NCBI RefSeq assembly: GCF_900103215.1
Contig: NZ_FNGV01000002.1
Coordinates: forward strand, 434,001-498,000
DNA length: 64,000 nucleotides
Direction of reading: 5' to 3'
DNA from: Kriegella aquimaris
GTDB taxonomy: Bacteria; Bacteroidota; Bacteroidia; Flavobacteriales; Flavobacteriaceae
Part shown: positions 8,789-17,169 of the stretch, piece after piece
Layout: each line of letters begins with the position of its first letter
Numbering within the stretch: position 1 is the first letter of the stretch
Notes under the pieces: generated by a model
What the model was told of the DNA's origin: nothing
What the model saw: only the letters and a program-made list of their open reading frames with translations
Databases searched by the model: none
Made by a program: the position numbers and the translations under genes

Positions 8789-9166
8789 TTAAAAAGGTAA
8801 ATCGTCGTGATCTTCTTCGTTAAGATTGTCCGCAGGTTCGAAAGCTTCCGACGGAGGTACTGGAGGAATGCTTCCGCTAGCCGTTTCAGTTTGCAGATTT
8901 TCAATACGCCAGCCTTGAATTGAGTTGAAATATTTAGTTTCACCTTGTGGGTTGGTCCATTCCCTACCCCTTAAGTTGATGCTTATTTTTACCTGTTGGC
9001 CAACATTAAAATTATTGAGCAAGTCAGTCTTATCCTGTACAAATTCCACCATGATGTGTTGGGGGTATTGTTCCTCAGTGGTAACGACCACTTCTCTTTT
9101 ACGAAATCCGTTGTTTCCGAATGTCTGTGTCTCTCCTATTGCCTTAATCTTTCCTTGTACTTCCAT
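8789..9166 (-). CDS. DUF3127 protein with SSB-like acidic tail
   Basis: 125 residues. The first 90 or so match the Bacteroidota family DUF3127, a small beta-barrel of OB-fold type (MEVQGKIKAIGETQTFG, then VVVTTEEQYPQHIMVEF and GREWTNPQGETKYFNSI). The last 35 residues are a flexible Pro/Glu-rich linker ending in DDLPF, almost the same as the DDDIPF tip that SSB proteins use to recruit repair and replication partners. This suggests an SSB-like single-strand DNA-binding or docking role. That is an inference from tail and fold, not an established function for the family. Confidence 0.85.
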   Translation of the reverse strand: MEVQGKIKAIGETQTFGNNGFRKREVVVTTEEQYPQHIMVEFVQDKTDLLNNFNVGQQVKISINLRGREWTNPQGETKYFNSIQGWRIENLQTETASGSIPPVPPSEAFEPADNLNEEDHDDLPF

Positions 9167-9206
9167 GTTACTATTTATTACGTTCTACTTTCTCTTTATT
9201 TGATTT

Positions 9207-10010
9207 TCAGACCGGAACTCCCATTAAATAAGTTCCCTGTTTTTTGCCGTTACTTTTTTTGGCCCGTCCTTTCTTCCATATGTAATTACTTGTTCCCAAT
9301 CCGTCTAGCAACACATCAAGGTCTTTGAAGGTGTACATCCTCGGTAATGAGGCTTGTCCGTCCCAAGCAAAACATACCGGGATTATGGGAATTAAATAAG
9401 TAAATACAATTTGCTGCCAAGTTAAGGGTTTTACCGATGGTGTCATAAAAAGAACCATAATAATTACCACGATCAACGATATTGGCAGTAAAAGCCACCA
9501 TATCAATAGTGGAATATTGTTTTCGCCCATTTCATAAATGAGCAATGGTTGTCGATTTTCTTGGGCCGAGACCAAAATATTCCGTGCTTCTTTGGGTGGC
9601 ATATGGTGAAAGCTATTGACCATAGTTTTGAGTCCTGTCGGAGCGGTGGCGATGTTTGTAGCATCTACCGAAATATCATGATAACTGATAGATTCATCAT
9701 TTTGAGTCTTGTATTTTTTAACCATTTCAGGATTCGGATACAAATCGGTCATTAATAGTTTTATCCCACTCAAACCATGAACTTCATGTATCATTTTAAT
9801 GACGTCAGGCATCACTCCTCCTGAGCCGGATCCCACATCGACAATTTGTGATATGTTTTTATCTTTTAGAATTTCGGCGATCAAATTGGCCAATACCTCG
9901 CCTATGCCAAGTTTTCGTTGAAGTTGAACGATGAGGTTCGTCATGTAGCTACGAATATTGGTCGGAAACCAATTGAAATCTTCAAACTCGAACAGTTGTA
10001 TTCTTTTCAT
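9207..10010 (-). CDS. Class I SAM-dependent methyltransferase with membrane segments
   Basis: 267 residues from the ATG at 10010. That start overlaps the upstream stop as TAATG, so it is preferred to an ATG at 10031 inside the previous gene. The SAM-binding motif I is IVDVGSGSGGVMPDV at about residues 56-70, followed by an acidic motif II (LLMTDLYPN) and the post-I element MVNSFHHMP. Near 165-190 there is a long hydrophobic stretch (LLIWWLLLPISLIVVIIMVL) and a second one near 200-216, so the enzyme probably sits on the inner membrane. The substrate is unknown, perhaps a lipid or quinone-like molecule. It is coupled to the flavin reductase-like gene upstream. Confidence 0.82.
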   Translation of the reverse strand: MKRIQLFEFEDFNWFPTNIRSYMTNLIVQLQRKLGIGEVLANLIAEILKDKNISQIVDVGSGSGGVMPDVIKMIHEVHGLSGIKLLMTDLYPNPEMVKKYKTQNDESISYHDISVDATNIATAPTGLKTMVNSFHHMPPKEARNILVSAQENRQPLLIYEMGENNIPLLIWWLLLPISLIVVIIMVLFMTPSVKPLTWQQIVFTYLIPIIPVCFAWDGQASLPRMYTFKDLDVLLDGLGTSNYIWKKGRAKKSNGKKQGTYLMGVPV

Positions 10011-10888
10011 TAGGGTAAAAGCAATTTCCATGCGGAGAGCACTTCGTTATCCTGTATAAATTCTTGGGCCTTTTTATGAATTTTTTCAATATCTGCGCTA
10101 ATTTTAAGTGTCATAACTGAGGGGTGATCAGCCAAAAAATCGGCTATTTCTTGTGCGTCGGGGATTTTCGCCACGTTGCCCAATAAGCCCAGATCATTAC
10201 CCGTCAGAATTTTGCTCAAACGGATATTTTCTGGTATTTGGTCGACCCCAATTCCTAAGGTCGAGAGGGGTTTTGGTACTTCGAATAACCCTTGATTGGC
10301 TCGGCTATACCAATTGCCGCCCATGCGTGCCACTTGATCTATTTTCAATTGGTCAATAGAACCATTTTCGTCGAGCACGTTACTGTTAATATGTATTTTG
10401 ACGACCTGGGAGAAAATTAAATTGCCAGCACCTCCTTTATCGCCCAAGGGTTCTACTTTGGTCACTTTGCATTCGAACTGTACGGGGGATTCGCCGACAC
10501 GAAAGGGCCTTACGATATCCGATGGCAACATCGTCAGTCCTGATTTGATGAACTCATTTGTTCCTTTCCCATATTCGGTACTTGTCAAAGACATTTGTTG
10601 TACCATATCGAAATTGACGATATTGATGACCACTTCCTTGGTTTTTAATACATTTTCCAAAGTGTGTTTGGTCGAATTATCCCGAACCCTTCTGGCGGGT
10701 GAGAAAATTAAAATTGGCGGGTTCGAACTAAAGACATTGAAAAAACTAAATGGCGATAAATTAGGTCTTTCCTGCTCGTCAATAGTACTTGCAAAGGCAA
10801 TGGGCCTTGGGCCTACGGCACCCAAGAGGTAGCCATGCAATACGCTGGTATCTATTTCATTCGGAAGTATGGAAATCATTTTTGCCAT
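10010..10888 (-). CDS. Flavin reductase-like FMN-binding split-barrel protein
   Basis: About 292 residues from the ATG at 10888 (MAKMISILPNEIDTS). An upstream ATG at 10933 and one at 10879 are also possible; the domain begins right after them. The split-barrel flavin reductase core is visible as LLGAVGPRPIAFASTID, PNLSPFSFFNVFSSNPPI and the STKHTLENVLKTKEVVIN segment. Members bind FMN and are oxidoreductases or partners of monooxygenases. The C-terminal 80 residues are an extra helical part seen in related flavobacterial proteins. The stop codon overlaps the start of the methyltransferase gene. Confidence 0.88.
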   Translation of the reverse strand: MAKMISILPNEIDTSVLHGYLLGAVGPRPIAFASTIDEQERPNLSPFSFFNVFSSNPPILIFSPARRVRDNSTKHTLENVLKTKEVVINIVNFDMVQQMSLTSTEYGKGTNEFIKSGLTMLPSDIVRPFRVGESPVQFECKVTKVEPLGDKGGAGNLIFSQVVKIHINSNVLDENGSIDQLKIDQVARMGGNWYSRANQGLFEVPKPLSTLGIGVDQIPENIRLSKILTGNDLGLLGNVAKIPDAQEIADFLADHPSVMTLKISADIEKIHKKAQEFIQDNEVLSAWKLLLP

Positions 10889-10993
10889 AGCTATAAAGGT
10901 ATGCAATTTGAATTTTATTTGAAATGAGTACATGCTTGTTCCAAGTACGATTTTTTATCATTTTACGTTATCTTTAATGCAAGAACACACTCG

Positions 10994-12142
10994 ATGAATT
11001 TTAACCCTAAAGGGAAGACCTCAAATATTTTCTTATTGATAGCATCTTTTGTTATCGTTAGTCTTATTCTTTGGAATACGAACAGTTTCTTTAAAAAGTT
11101 CAAAGAAGAAGAACGGCTCAAGATGGAGATTTGGGCCACTGCGCAACTAGAGTTGTTGCAATCTTCTATTGACGACGACCCTGGGAACCTCACGATTAAG
11201 GTATTACAGAACAATACCTCTACACCTATGATTTTGGTGAATAAAGACGGTTCTACAAAGACAAATAACATGCCTGCCGAACAGGCTTCCGATAGTTTGT
11301 ACATTCAAAAACGAATTATGCGATTTAAGAATGAAAATATCCCCATTTCGATAGATCAGCAAGGGGAACACTTGGCCACGTTATACTACGGAAATTCAGA
11401 GGTTTTGACCAAGCTAAAGTATTACCCAATTGCTTTGTTGCTGATTATTTTTCTTTTCGGAGCGGTCATTTTCTTCTTTTTTAAAACGAGCAAGGCTTCG
11501 GAGCAGAACAAGCTTTGGGCAGGTATGGCCAAAGAAACGGCGCACCAGATTGCCACCCCACTTTCTTCACTGTTAGGTTGGAACGAATTGCTGAAGACCG
11601 AAAAAATAAGCCCTGATATTACAAAGGAAATAGAAAAGGATATTTCACGCTTGGAAACGATAACCGAGCGTTTTTCAAAAATAGGGTCGCTACCTAAATT
11701 AGATGAATATGATATTGTCACGGAAACTAGGGAGGCCTATGACTATTTGAGGCATCGAAGTTCTAAATTAATTCATTTTTCTTTTGATTCAAAAATTGAG
11801 AACTTATCGGTTCAAATGAATAAACCCTTGTATAATTGGACTATCGAGAATCTTGTCAAAAATGGAATCGATGCAATGAAAGGAAAAGGTAGTATTTCTA
11901 TAGAGATTGTTCCTGATGGTAAATATGTAAATATTCTGGTCACTGACACGGGCCATGGTATATCAAAGGGTAATTTTCAATCGATATTCAATCCTGGGGT
12001 AACTTCTAAAAAACGAGGATGGGGTTTGGGCCTAAGTCTTGTTAAAAGAATAGTGGAGGAATACCATAAAGGAAAAATAAAGGTACTTTCATCGAGTAAG
12101 GAAGGTACTATTATGCAGATTTCGCTAAAAATAAATACTTAA
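10994..12142 (+). CDS. Sensor histidine kinase
   Basis: 382 residues. Two membrane segments at about 11-27 and 144-163 enclose a periplasmic sensor region of about 115 residues. The cytoplasmic part has an H-box AKETAHQIATPLSSLLGW (phospho-acceptor H184), an N-box NLVKNGIDAM near 285, G1 DTGHGI near 316 and G2 GWGLGLSLV near 340. The N-box pattern, with a HATPase domain close to the NtrB or Bacteroidota 'AKEIAHQI' subgroup, suggests a sensor without a linked regulator, since no response regulator is adjacent. The zinc-ribbon protein starts 2 bp downstream. Confidence 0.93.
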   Translation: MNFNPKGKTSNIFLLIASFVIVSLILWNTNSFFKKFKEEERLKMEIWATAQLELLQSSIDDDPGNLTIKVLQNNTSTPMILVNKDGSTKTNNMPAEQASDSLYIQKRIMRFKNENIPISIDQQGEHLATLYYGNSEVLTKLKYYPIALLLIIFLFGAVIFFFFKTSKASEQNKLWAGMAKETAHQIATPLSSLLGWNELLKTEKISPDITKEIEKDISRLETITERFSKIGSLPKLDEYDIVTETREAYDYLRHRSSKLIHFSFDSKIENLSVQMNKPLYNWTIENLVKNGIDAMKGKGSISIEIVPDGKYVNILVTDTGHGISKGNFQSIFNPGVTSKKRGWGLGLSLVKRIVEEYHKGKIKVLSSSKEGTIMQISLKINT

Positions 12143-12144
12143 TT

Positions 12145-12498
12145 ATGGCAAAGGAAGAATTGGAAGTCATCAAAGAGGCTGACCTCACTAACAATTGCCC
12201 TGAATGTTTTAATCAAGATATGAAGATTACCTTCTATCAAAGGCACAAACACGGCAAATTTTTCCATCAAACAACAGATGAAATCAGCTATCAAATCAAA
12301 TGCAATAAGTGTGATTCGATTATTTATCCGGTGAATTGGACGGAAGATATTGAACGTACTTTTAAGTATTATCAGAAAATGGCGACCCCCAAACGTACCA
12401 CCATGCGCTTTACACTATTGTTTTATGTTTTAATGCTTTTGTTAATCGTCGTAGTTGGTGCGGGAGTCTATTTCCTTATGCAAGGAAGCCCAAAATAG
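12145..12498 (+). CDS. Zinc-ribbon, tail-anchored membrane protein
   Basis: 117 residues with two Cys pairs, C18-x2-C21 (CPEC) and C53-x2-C56 (CNKC), that would bind one zinc ion, followed by a single C-terminal membrane segment at about 87-111. It begins 2 bases after the histidine kinase stop codon and so is probably in its operon; it may be an accessory of that sensor. No function is known to me. It is convergent with the HIT gene, and a 14-base palindrome AATTTTCGAAAATT lies between them at 12528-12541. Confidence 0.75.
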   Translation: MAKEELEVIKEADLTNNCPECFNQDMKITFYQRHKHGKFFHQTTDEISYQIKCNKCDSIIYPVNWTEDIERTFKYYQKMATPKRTTMRFTLLFYVLMLLLIVVVGAGVYFLMQGSPK

Positions 12499-12554
12499 TC
12501 GGCTATTTAAAATGTAGTAATAGCAGTAATTTTCGAAAATTGAGGTTGGATCAA

Positions 12555-12947
12555 TTACTTCAGTTTAGTGCGAATTTTTTCCGCGGTCGCTTCAAACTCT
12601 TCCTTCGTAAGTGATACTTTATTTTGAAAAGTGGCATCGCCCATACCGTTCAGCGGTATTAAGTGAATATGCACATGGGGTACTTCCAAACCTATAACTG
12701 TAATTCCCACGCGCTGACAATCTACGGCATTCTCAATGGCCAACCCTACTTTACGAGAAAAGGCCATAAGACCCATATAGGTAGCTTCATCAAGGTCTAA
12801 AATTTTGTCTACTTCCTTCTTGGGAACACATAATGTGTGACCCACAGAATTGGGGTTAATATCTAAAAAAGCAAAAAACGCTTCGTCTTCGGCAATTTTG
12901 TAGCAAGGTATTTCGCCATTGATGATTCTTGTAAAGATACTTGACAT
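12555..12947 (-). CDS. HIT-family nucleotide-binding protein
   Basis: 130 residues with the full histidine triad HVHIHLIP (H91, H93, H95), where the last His forms the nucleotidyl intermediate. The opening SIFTRIINGEIPCYKI and FLDINPNSVGHTLC are typical of Hint/HinT-like hydrolases that act on adenosine phosphoramidates or aminoacyl-AMP. It lies 54 bp downstream of greA in the same direction, a common flavobacterial pairing, and is probably transcribed with it. Confidence 0.94.
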   Translation of the reverse strand: MSSIFTRIINGEIPCYKIAEDEAFFAFLDINPNSVGHTLCVPKKEVDKILDLDEATYMGLMAFSRKVGLAIENAVDCQRVGITVIGLEVPHVHIHLIPLNGMGDATFQNKVSLTKEEFEATAEKIRTKLK

Positions 12948-13001
12948 AAATTTTAATATAATGGTGCCATTCGGTGTTTCAACCTCACCGGACCTGTTTT
13001 A

Positions 13002-13478
13002 TTACCTTCTTGTGATTTCGAGAATTTCAAACTTTAAGGTGCCGTTCGGAACGGTAATCTCTGCGGAGTCTCCCACTTTCTTACCTAGCAAGCCTTTGCC
13101 GATAGGAGAATTCACAGATATCTTTCCGCTCTTTAAATCGGCTTCGCTTTCTGCGACCAAGGTATACTTCATCTCCATTCCATTCTGTTGATTCTTCAAT
13201 TTCACGGTAGAAAGTACCAATACTTTGGAGGTGTCTAATTGCGATTCATCAATTAACCGCGCATTGGACAGGGTTTCCTCCATCTTTGATATTTTAAGCT
13301 CCAATAGGCCCTGTGCCTCTTTTGCGGCATCATATTCGGCATTTTCGGAAAGGTCTCCTTTATCCCGAGCCTCTCCTATAGCTTGTGAAGCTTTGGGGCG
13401 TTCCACATCTTTTAGGTAATTTAGTTCGTCTCTTAATTTTTTCAGTCCCTCTGGGGTATAATATGATACGTTACTCAT
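13002..13478 (-). CDS. greA: Transcription elongation factor GreA
   Basis: Stimulates RNA polymerase to cleave backtracked transcripts. From the ATG at 13478 the product has 158 residues, the standard GreA size; an upstream ATG at 13529 would add a non-homologous extension. The N-terminal coiled coil has the catalytic tip ARDKGDLSENAEYDAAKEAQ with the two acidic tip residues, and the C-terminal FKBP-like domain includes NSPIGKGLLGKKVGD. A likely -7 box TATATTTG (13675-13682, minus) is almost 200 bases upstream, giving a long leader with two dyads. Confidence 0.96.
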   Translation of the reverse strand: MSNVSYYTPEGLKKLRDELNYLKDVERPKASQAIGEARDKGDLSENAEYDAAKEAQGLLELKISKMEETLSNARLIDESQLDTSKVLVLSTVKLKNQQNGMEMKYTLVAESEADLKSGKISVNSPIGKGLLGKKVGDSAEITVPNGTLKFEILEITRR

Positions 13479-13544
13479 GATTTTTACGTTTAAAACAATA
13501 GTCAAACAAATCCTTGCCAAGTAGTACACACCTCTTGCTGAATT

Positions 13545-13711
13545 GCAACATAAGTGCCCATCATTATAAGTATAAATGATTGCTCTATGTTGCGTGTGTC
13601 TAACAAGATTTCATTAATACGAAAATCCTCTGCATTGCACGTGATTTACCCGGCTTTTTAGAGAGGATTTAACGCAAATATACATAATTTTTGTTCAACT
13701 TTGTCGAACAA
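13545..13711. promoter_or_regulatory. greA upstream region with three dyads and a -7 box
   Basis: Between greA and the divergent lipoprotein gene lie: GCAACATA/TATGTTGC (13545-13552 with 13586-13593) enclosing ATCATT/AATGAT (13560-13565 with 13575-13580); AAATCCTCT/AGAGGATTT (13623-13631 with 13662-13670); and TTGTTC-N9-GAACAA (13691-13711). TATATTTG on the minus strand (13675-13682) fits a Bacteroidota -7 box. The first two dyads would be in the greA leader RNA, and the third is at or upstream of the promoter. Confidence 0.45.
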
Positions 13712-13732
13712 TAGGGCAATTGAAATTACGCT

Positions 13733-14170
13733 ATGAGACATTTTTTTGTACTACTTATATTTCTGCTGCTTCTTTCATGTAGTAGCGACCGGACTGTCAG
13801 AAACCCCTTCTTGCAAGAAATTGGGTTTCGGTTCGACCTTAACCTAAATTTACCGCTATATAGTCCTTTGACCAACGTTGGAAATGTTGTGTTTGTGGGT
13901 AGTCAAGGTGTTGGTAACCGGGGAGTGTTCGTAATCAATTCTGGCTTTGATCAATTCAGGGTATTTGAGGCAAGTTGCCCCAATCACGCCCCCAATGATT
14001 GTTCAACAATGGATTTCGATGGGCAAGTGGCGACTTGCTCTTGTGAAGACTATGAATACAGTTTGTTTACCGGTCAACAACTAAACCGCCCCGATGATGG
14101 TAATCGGTATTACGATATGCTTGAGTATCATGCGAGGGCCAGCGGAAATACCGTGATTATTTCAAATTAA
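13733..14170 (+). CDS. Rieske-like lipoprotein with altered cluster ligands
   Basis: 145 residues with a lipoprotein signal (LLLLSC, lipidated C16), so envelope-anchored. The rest is a small beta domain whose two loops mimic a Rieske centre: SCPNHAPNDCSTM (C82, H85, C90) and TCSCEDYEYSLFTG (C102, C104). A true Rieske site is CxH plus CxxH. Here the first loop has one extra residue and the second His is replaced by Glu, while additional cysteines are present. It may hold a differently ligated metal or Fe-S centre, or disulfides. The pattern appears to recur in flavobacterial lipoproteins I remember, but the function is unknown. Confidence 0.7.
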   Translation: MRHFFVLLIFLLLLSCSSDRTVRNPFLQEIGFRFDLNLNLPLYSPLTNVGNVVFVGSQGVGNRGVFVINSGFDQFRVFEASCPNHAPNDCSTMDFDGQVATCSCEDYEYSLFTGQQLNRPDDGNRYYDMLEYHARASGNTVIISN

Positions 14171-14172
14171 AT

Positions 14173-15165
14173 TTACAATACGCCTAAGATTTTATCCATT
14201 ACCCAACTGGTATGAAGTCCTGAATTTCCTAAGGACGGATGCGGTTTTTCTCCGAGCAAATGACTTTTAATATCTTGAACGTGAAATTCTTGAATATGCT
14301 TGGGATGTTCTATCACTAGTGTTTTAACACCATCTTTATCCTCAATTTTTAAAGGATTTTCATGAAAAATAGAAAAGGAAATTTTTCCGGAACTACCGAT
14401 AATTTCTACTTGATCTTTGTGTTCCCAACTTCCAAAACTCCAACTCCCTTCGCCCGTAACACCTTTCTCGTGTAACCAGCAGGCAGTTACCGCATCTTTG
14501 GCGGTATATAAATTTTGTTGGTTTAGGCTTATGCCATGAACTTGGTCAATTGTTCCAAGTAGGTAGATAAACAAATCAAGTCCATGACTGGCCAAATCAT
14601 CGAAATATCCTCCTGGGGCAACCTTTGCATCGGTTCGCCAATTGTATGCTCCGCTTAAATCTTGCTCAGATGGCGGTTTACTCAACTGCCATTTGATATG
14701 TCTTATTTCCCCAATCTTCTTGGCATTAAGCCATTCTTTTATCTTGGTAAACCTAGGCAGTGAACGCCTGTAGTACGCAATAAAAAGTGGTATCTCTTTT
14801 TTATTAAAAGCAGTATAGATTTCTAGACTATCTGCATATGATGGGGCCATAGGTTTTTCTATGCAACATATTTTTCCGACCTCTGCGACTTTTAACGCGT
14901 AGTATTTATGTGAGTCAGGAGGAGTGGCAATATAGACTGCATCAACTTCAGGGTCGTTGATCAAATCATCGGCATTGGTATAAAACTTTGAAATATGATG
15001 TCTTTTTGCGTAGTCTGCAGCCTTTTCCGCATTTCGCCGCATAACGGCAATAATTTCAAATCCTTTGGTGTTTTGATAGGCGGGACCGCTTTTTACTTCG
15101 GTTACGTCTCCGCAACCAATGATACCCCAACGTGTAGTTTTGTCAATATTGTTCGTGTTTGCCAT
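14173..15165 (-). CDS. Gfo/Idh/MocA-family oxidoreductase
   Basis: About 330 residues from the ATG at 15165 (MANTNNIDKTTRWGIIGCGD); an ATG seven codons upstream is less likely. The N-terminal Rossmann motif is GIIGCGDVTEVKSGPAY, followed by the family's EKPMAPS segment, in which the Lys is the usual catalytic residue, and the C-terminal alpha/beta domain. Such enzymes use NAD(P) to oxidise or reduce sugars, inositols or related substrates. The substrate cannot be read from the sequence. It ends 2 bp from the convergent Rieske-like gene. Confidence 0.9.
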   Translation of the reverse strand: MANTNNIDKTTRWGIIGCGDVTEVKSGPAYQNTKGFEIIAVMRRNAEKAADYAKRHHISKFYTNADDLINDPEVDAVYIATPPDSHKYYALKVAEVGKICCIEKPMAPSYADSLEIYTAFNKKEIPLFIAYYRRSLPRFTKIKEWLNAKKIGEIRHIKWQLSKPPSEQDLSGAYNWRTDAKVAPGGYFDDLASHGLDLFIYLLGTIDQVHGISLNQQNLYTAKDAVTACWLHEKGVTGEGSWSFGSWEHKDQVEIIGSSGKISFSIFHENPLKIEDKDGVKTLVIEHPKHIQEFHVQDIKSHLLGEKPHPSLGNSGLHTSWVMDKILGVL

Positions 15166-15239
15166 TTTTCTCTCTGTATGGAACAAAAATAGCGGTTTAT
15201 TTAGAGAATATGGTGTACAGTATATTTAGAATTTAGTGC

Positions 15240-16613
15240 TTAACCGGCCACGGTATTCGGATTATAGCCCAGGTACGGTACGCTGTATTCGTTAAAGGTG
15301 ATGTTAAAAGATTTCAATTCTTCTAGTATGGGTTCGTATACTTCACTATCAATAGGGATTTGTACTCCAGGCTTTGTGATTTTTCCATTCAAGATAAGTA
15401 GGGTCGCTATAGCCACGGGTAACCCAACGGTCTTCGCCATTGCGGTGTAGTTTCGATTTTCTCCGATTACCACCATTTTGGCATCCAATTGCTGTTTTTT
15501 ACCATGAATTTCATAACCGAACTTATGGTACATCACAATCATGTCTTTGTCATCGTCACCAAGTGTCCAGCTTTCCTCCAGAATTTCTTGGAGTATCTGT
15601 GCTGGCGTACCTCGTTTTAGCGATACGGTCTTCTGGGCATCAAAAAGGTGTAACTCTAGCAATTTCCCCCACATAATATCATCTTGATCTATTTTTAAGT
15701 AATGTCGCAATTTTAATTCTACAGAATCGGTCGGGGAGTATGGTAGAAAGAGGTTGGTGAATTCGCGATATGACATGCCTTCTGAATTTTCGATGATATA
15801 ACTGTCATCTGTCATGCCCAATTGCACGAACATGTTCCACGCTTTTGAAAAACCCACCCTGCGCATGGTTCCACGGTATAATGTAAGCGCATCTTGAAGT
15901 CCGTATGCCTCTCGATAATTTAAGGAGTCACGGTTGGCATAGCCCTCAAATTTGCCATAACCTTCGATTTCGAAAAATTCAGTACGACGAAATAGTTTAT
16001 GATAGGGTATGTATTTGTAAGTACCCTCTTGAATAAACTGGGCGGCGCCTCCCTGACCTGCAATAACCACATTACGAGGGTTCCAGGTGAATTTATAGTT
16101 CCAAAGGTTATTATCGCTTTCGGGCGCCACTAGGCCTCCACAAAAAGATTCGAATAAAAGAATTTTTCCGCCCTGGGCGCGAATTCTATCGAGAATTTGC
16201 ATAGCACTCATATGATCGATACCCGGGTCTAGGCCTATTTCGTTCATAAAAACAAGTCCTTTTTCTTTAACCTTTTTGTCCAACGCCATAAGTTCTGGAC
16301 TAATGTAACTTGCCGTGACCAGATGCACTCCGAAGGTCAAACAATCTTCAGCGACTTTTAAATGGAAGCGGGCCGGAAGCATAGATACAACTATGTCGGC
16401 CTTTTCGATAACATTTCTCCGCTCATTGTTATTAAAGATATCCAAAGTAATAATGGAGCATGACGGATTCTCAGTAATCCTATCCGGCAAGTTCTCGGGA
16501 TGTAAATCTGCGATGGTCAGGTGTAGCTTTTCCTCTGTCAGTTTGCCCAAAAAATAATCCAGTAGATAGGAAGTCGATTTACCTGCTCCGACCACAAGTA
16601 TATTGCGCACCAT
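15240..16613 (-). CDS. Saccharopine dehydrogenase family protein
   Basis: 457 residues. The N-terminal Rossmann motif ILVVGAGKSTSYLL is followed by the family elements ADIVVSMLPARFHL, VTASYISPEL and NEIGLDPGIDHMSAM. The C-terminal domain matches the saccharopine reductase part of bacterial and eukaryotic lysine-pathway enzymes. The likely reaction is NAD(P)-dependent formation or cleavage of saccharopine (lysine, 2-oxoglutarate, glutamate). No other lysine-degradation gene is adjacent, so the pathway is inferred only. It is a single gene, divergent from the DUF423 gene. Confidence 0.9.
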   Translation of the reverse strand: MVRNILVVGAGKSTSYLLDYFLGKLTEEKLHLTIADLHPENLPDRITENPSCSIITLDIFNNNERRNVIEKADIVVSMLPARFHLKVAEDCLTFGVHLVTASYISPELMALDKKVKEKGLVFMNEIGLDPGIDHMSAMQILDRIRAQGGKILLFESFCGGLVAPESDNNLWNYKFTWNPRNVVIAGQGGAAQFIQEGTYKYIPYHKLFRRTEFFEIEGYGKFEGYANRDSLNYREAYGLQDALTLYRGTMRRVGFSKAWNMFVQLGMTDDSYIIENSEGMSYREFTNLFLPYSPTDSVELKLRHYLKIDQDDIMWGKLLELHLFDAQKTVSLKRGTPAQILQEILEESWTLGDDDKDMIVMYHKFGYEIHGKKQQLDAKMVVIGENRNYTAMAKTVGLPVAIATLLILNGKITKPGVQIPIDSEVYEPILEELKSFNITFNEYSVPYLGYNPNTVAG

Positions 16614-16694
16614 TGATTTTGTTTAGTTTTACTGTGAAAATAGATACTAAGGTATCAAATTGTTACATTTATAAGAAATAAAGCACACGGTGTT

Positions 16695-17081
16695 ATGAAC
16701 AAAACAATCTTTCTTTCTGGAATCTGCTTGGGTGCATTAGCCATAATTCTGGGAGCCTTTGGTGCCCACGGTTTAGAGAAAATGGTGGATGTCGATGCCA
16801 TTGGTACATTTGAGACCGGAGTGAAATACCAACTTTATCATGCACTTTTTTTAATGATCTTGGCAGGTATGAAGCAATTACCAGAAAAAAGCAAAAGAAT
16901 GGTTTTCATTTTGATTATTGTTGGGACTGTATTATTCTCTTTCTCTATATATGTATTGGCAACGAATACCTTAACTGATTTTAATTTTAAGTCCATTGGA
17001 TTTGTGACTCCTATCGGAGGGCTGCTTCTTATTTTTGGATGGTTGTTATTAGGCTACCGTGTGTACAGGGAACAAGTGTAA
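16695..17081 (+). CDS. DUF423 membrane protein
   Basis: 128 residues with four hydrophobic segments (about 3-25, 45-60, 70-90 and 98-122). The motif LGAFGAHGLE near 20-29 and the segment FETGVKYQLYHALFL near 40-54 are the hallmark of DUF423 (YgdD/SPOUT-unrelated, ComK-linked ywdK in Firmicutes). The function is unknown. It has its own start after an 81-bp intergenic region and is followed by pckA 88 bp later. Confidence 0.92.
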   Translation: MNKTIFLSGICLGALAIILGAFGAHGLEKMVDVDAIGTFETGVKYQLYHALFLMILAGMKQLPEKSKRMVFILIIVGTVLFSFSIYVLATNTLTDFNFKSIGFVTPIGGLLLIFGWLLLGYRVYREQV

Positions 17082-17169
17082 TATATTCTTATTATTTATG
17101 CTGTAATAATATATTTATGATAATTTTGTATCTATAATCACCCTATATAATGAATATATCGTAAAAAAA

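Noticed and set aside
8644-8943. 99-codon frame overlapping the DUF3127 gene and terminator
   Set aside because: It runs through the terminator hairpin and in a different frame of the DUF3127 gene; no homology seen.
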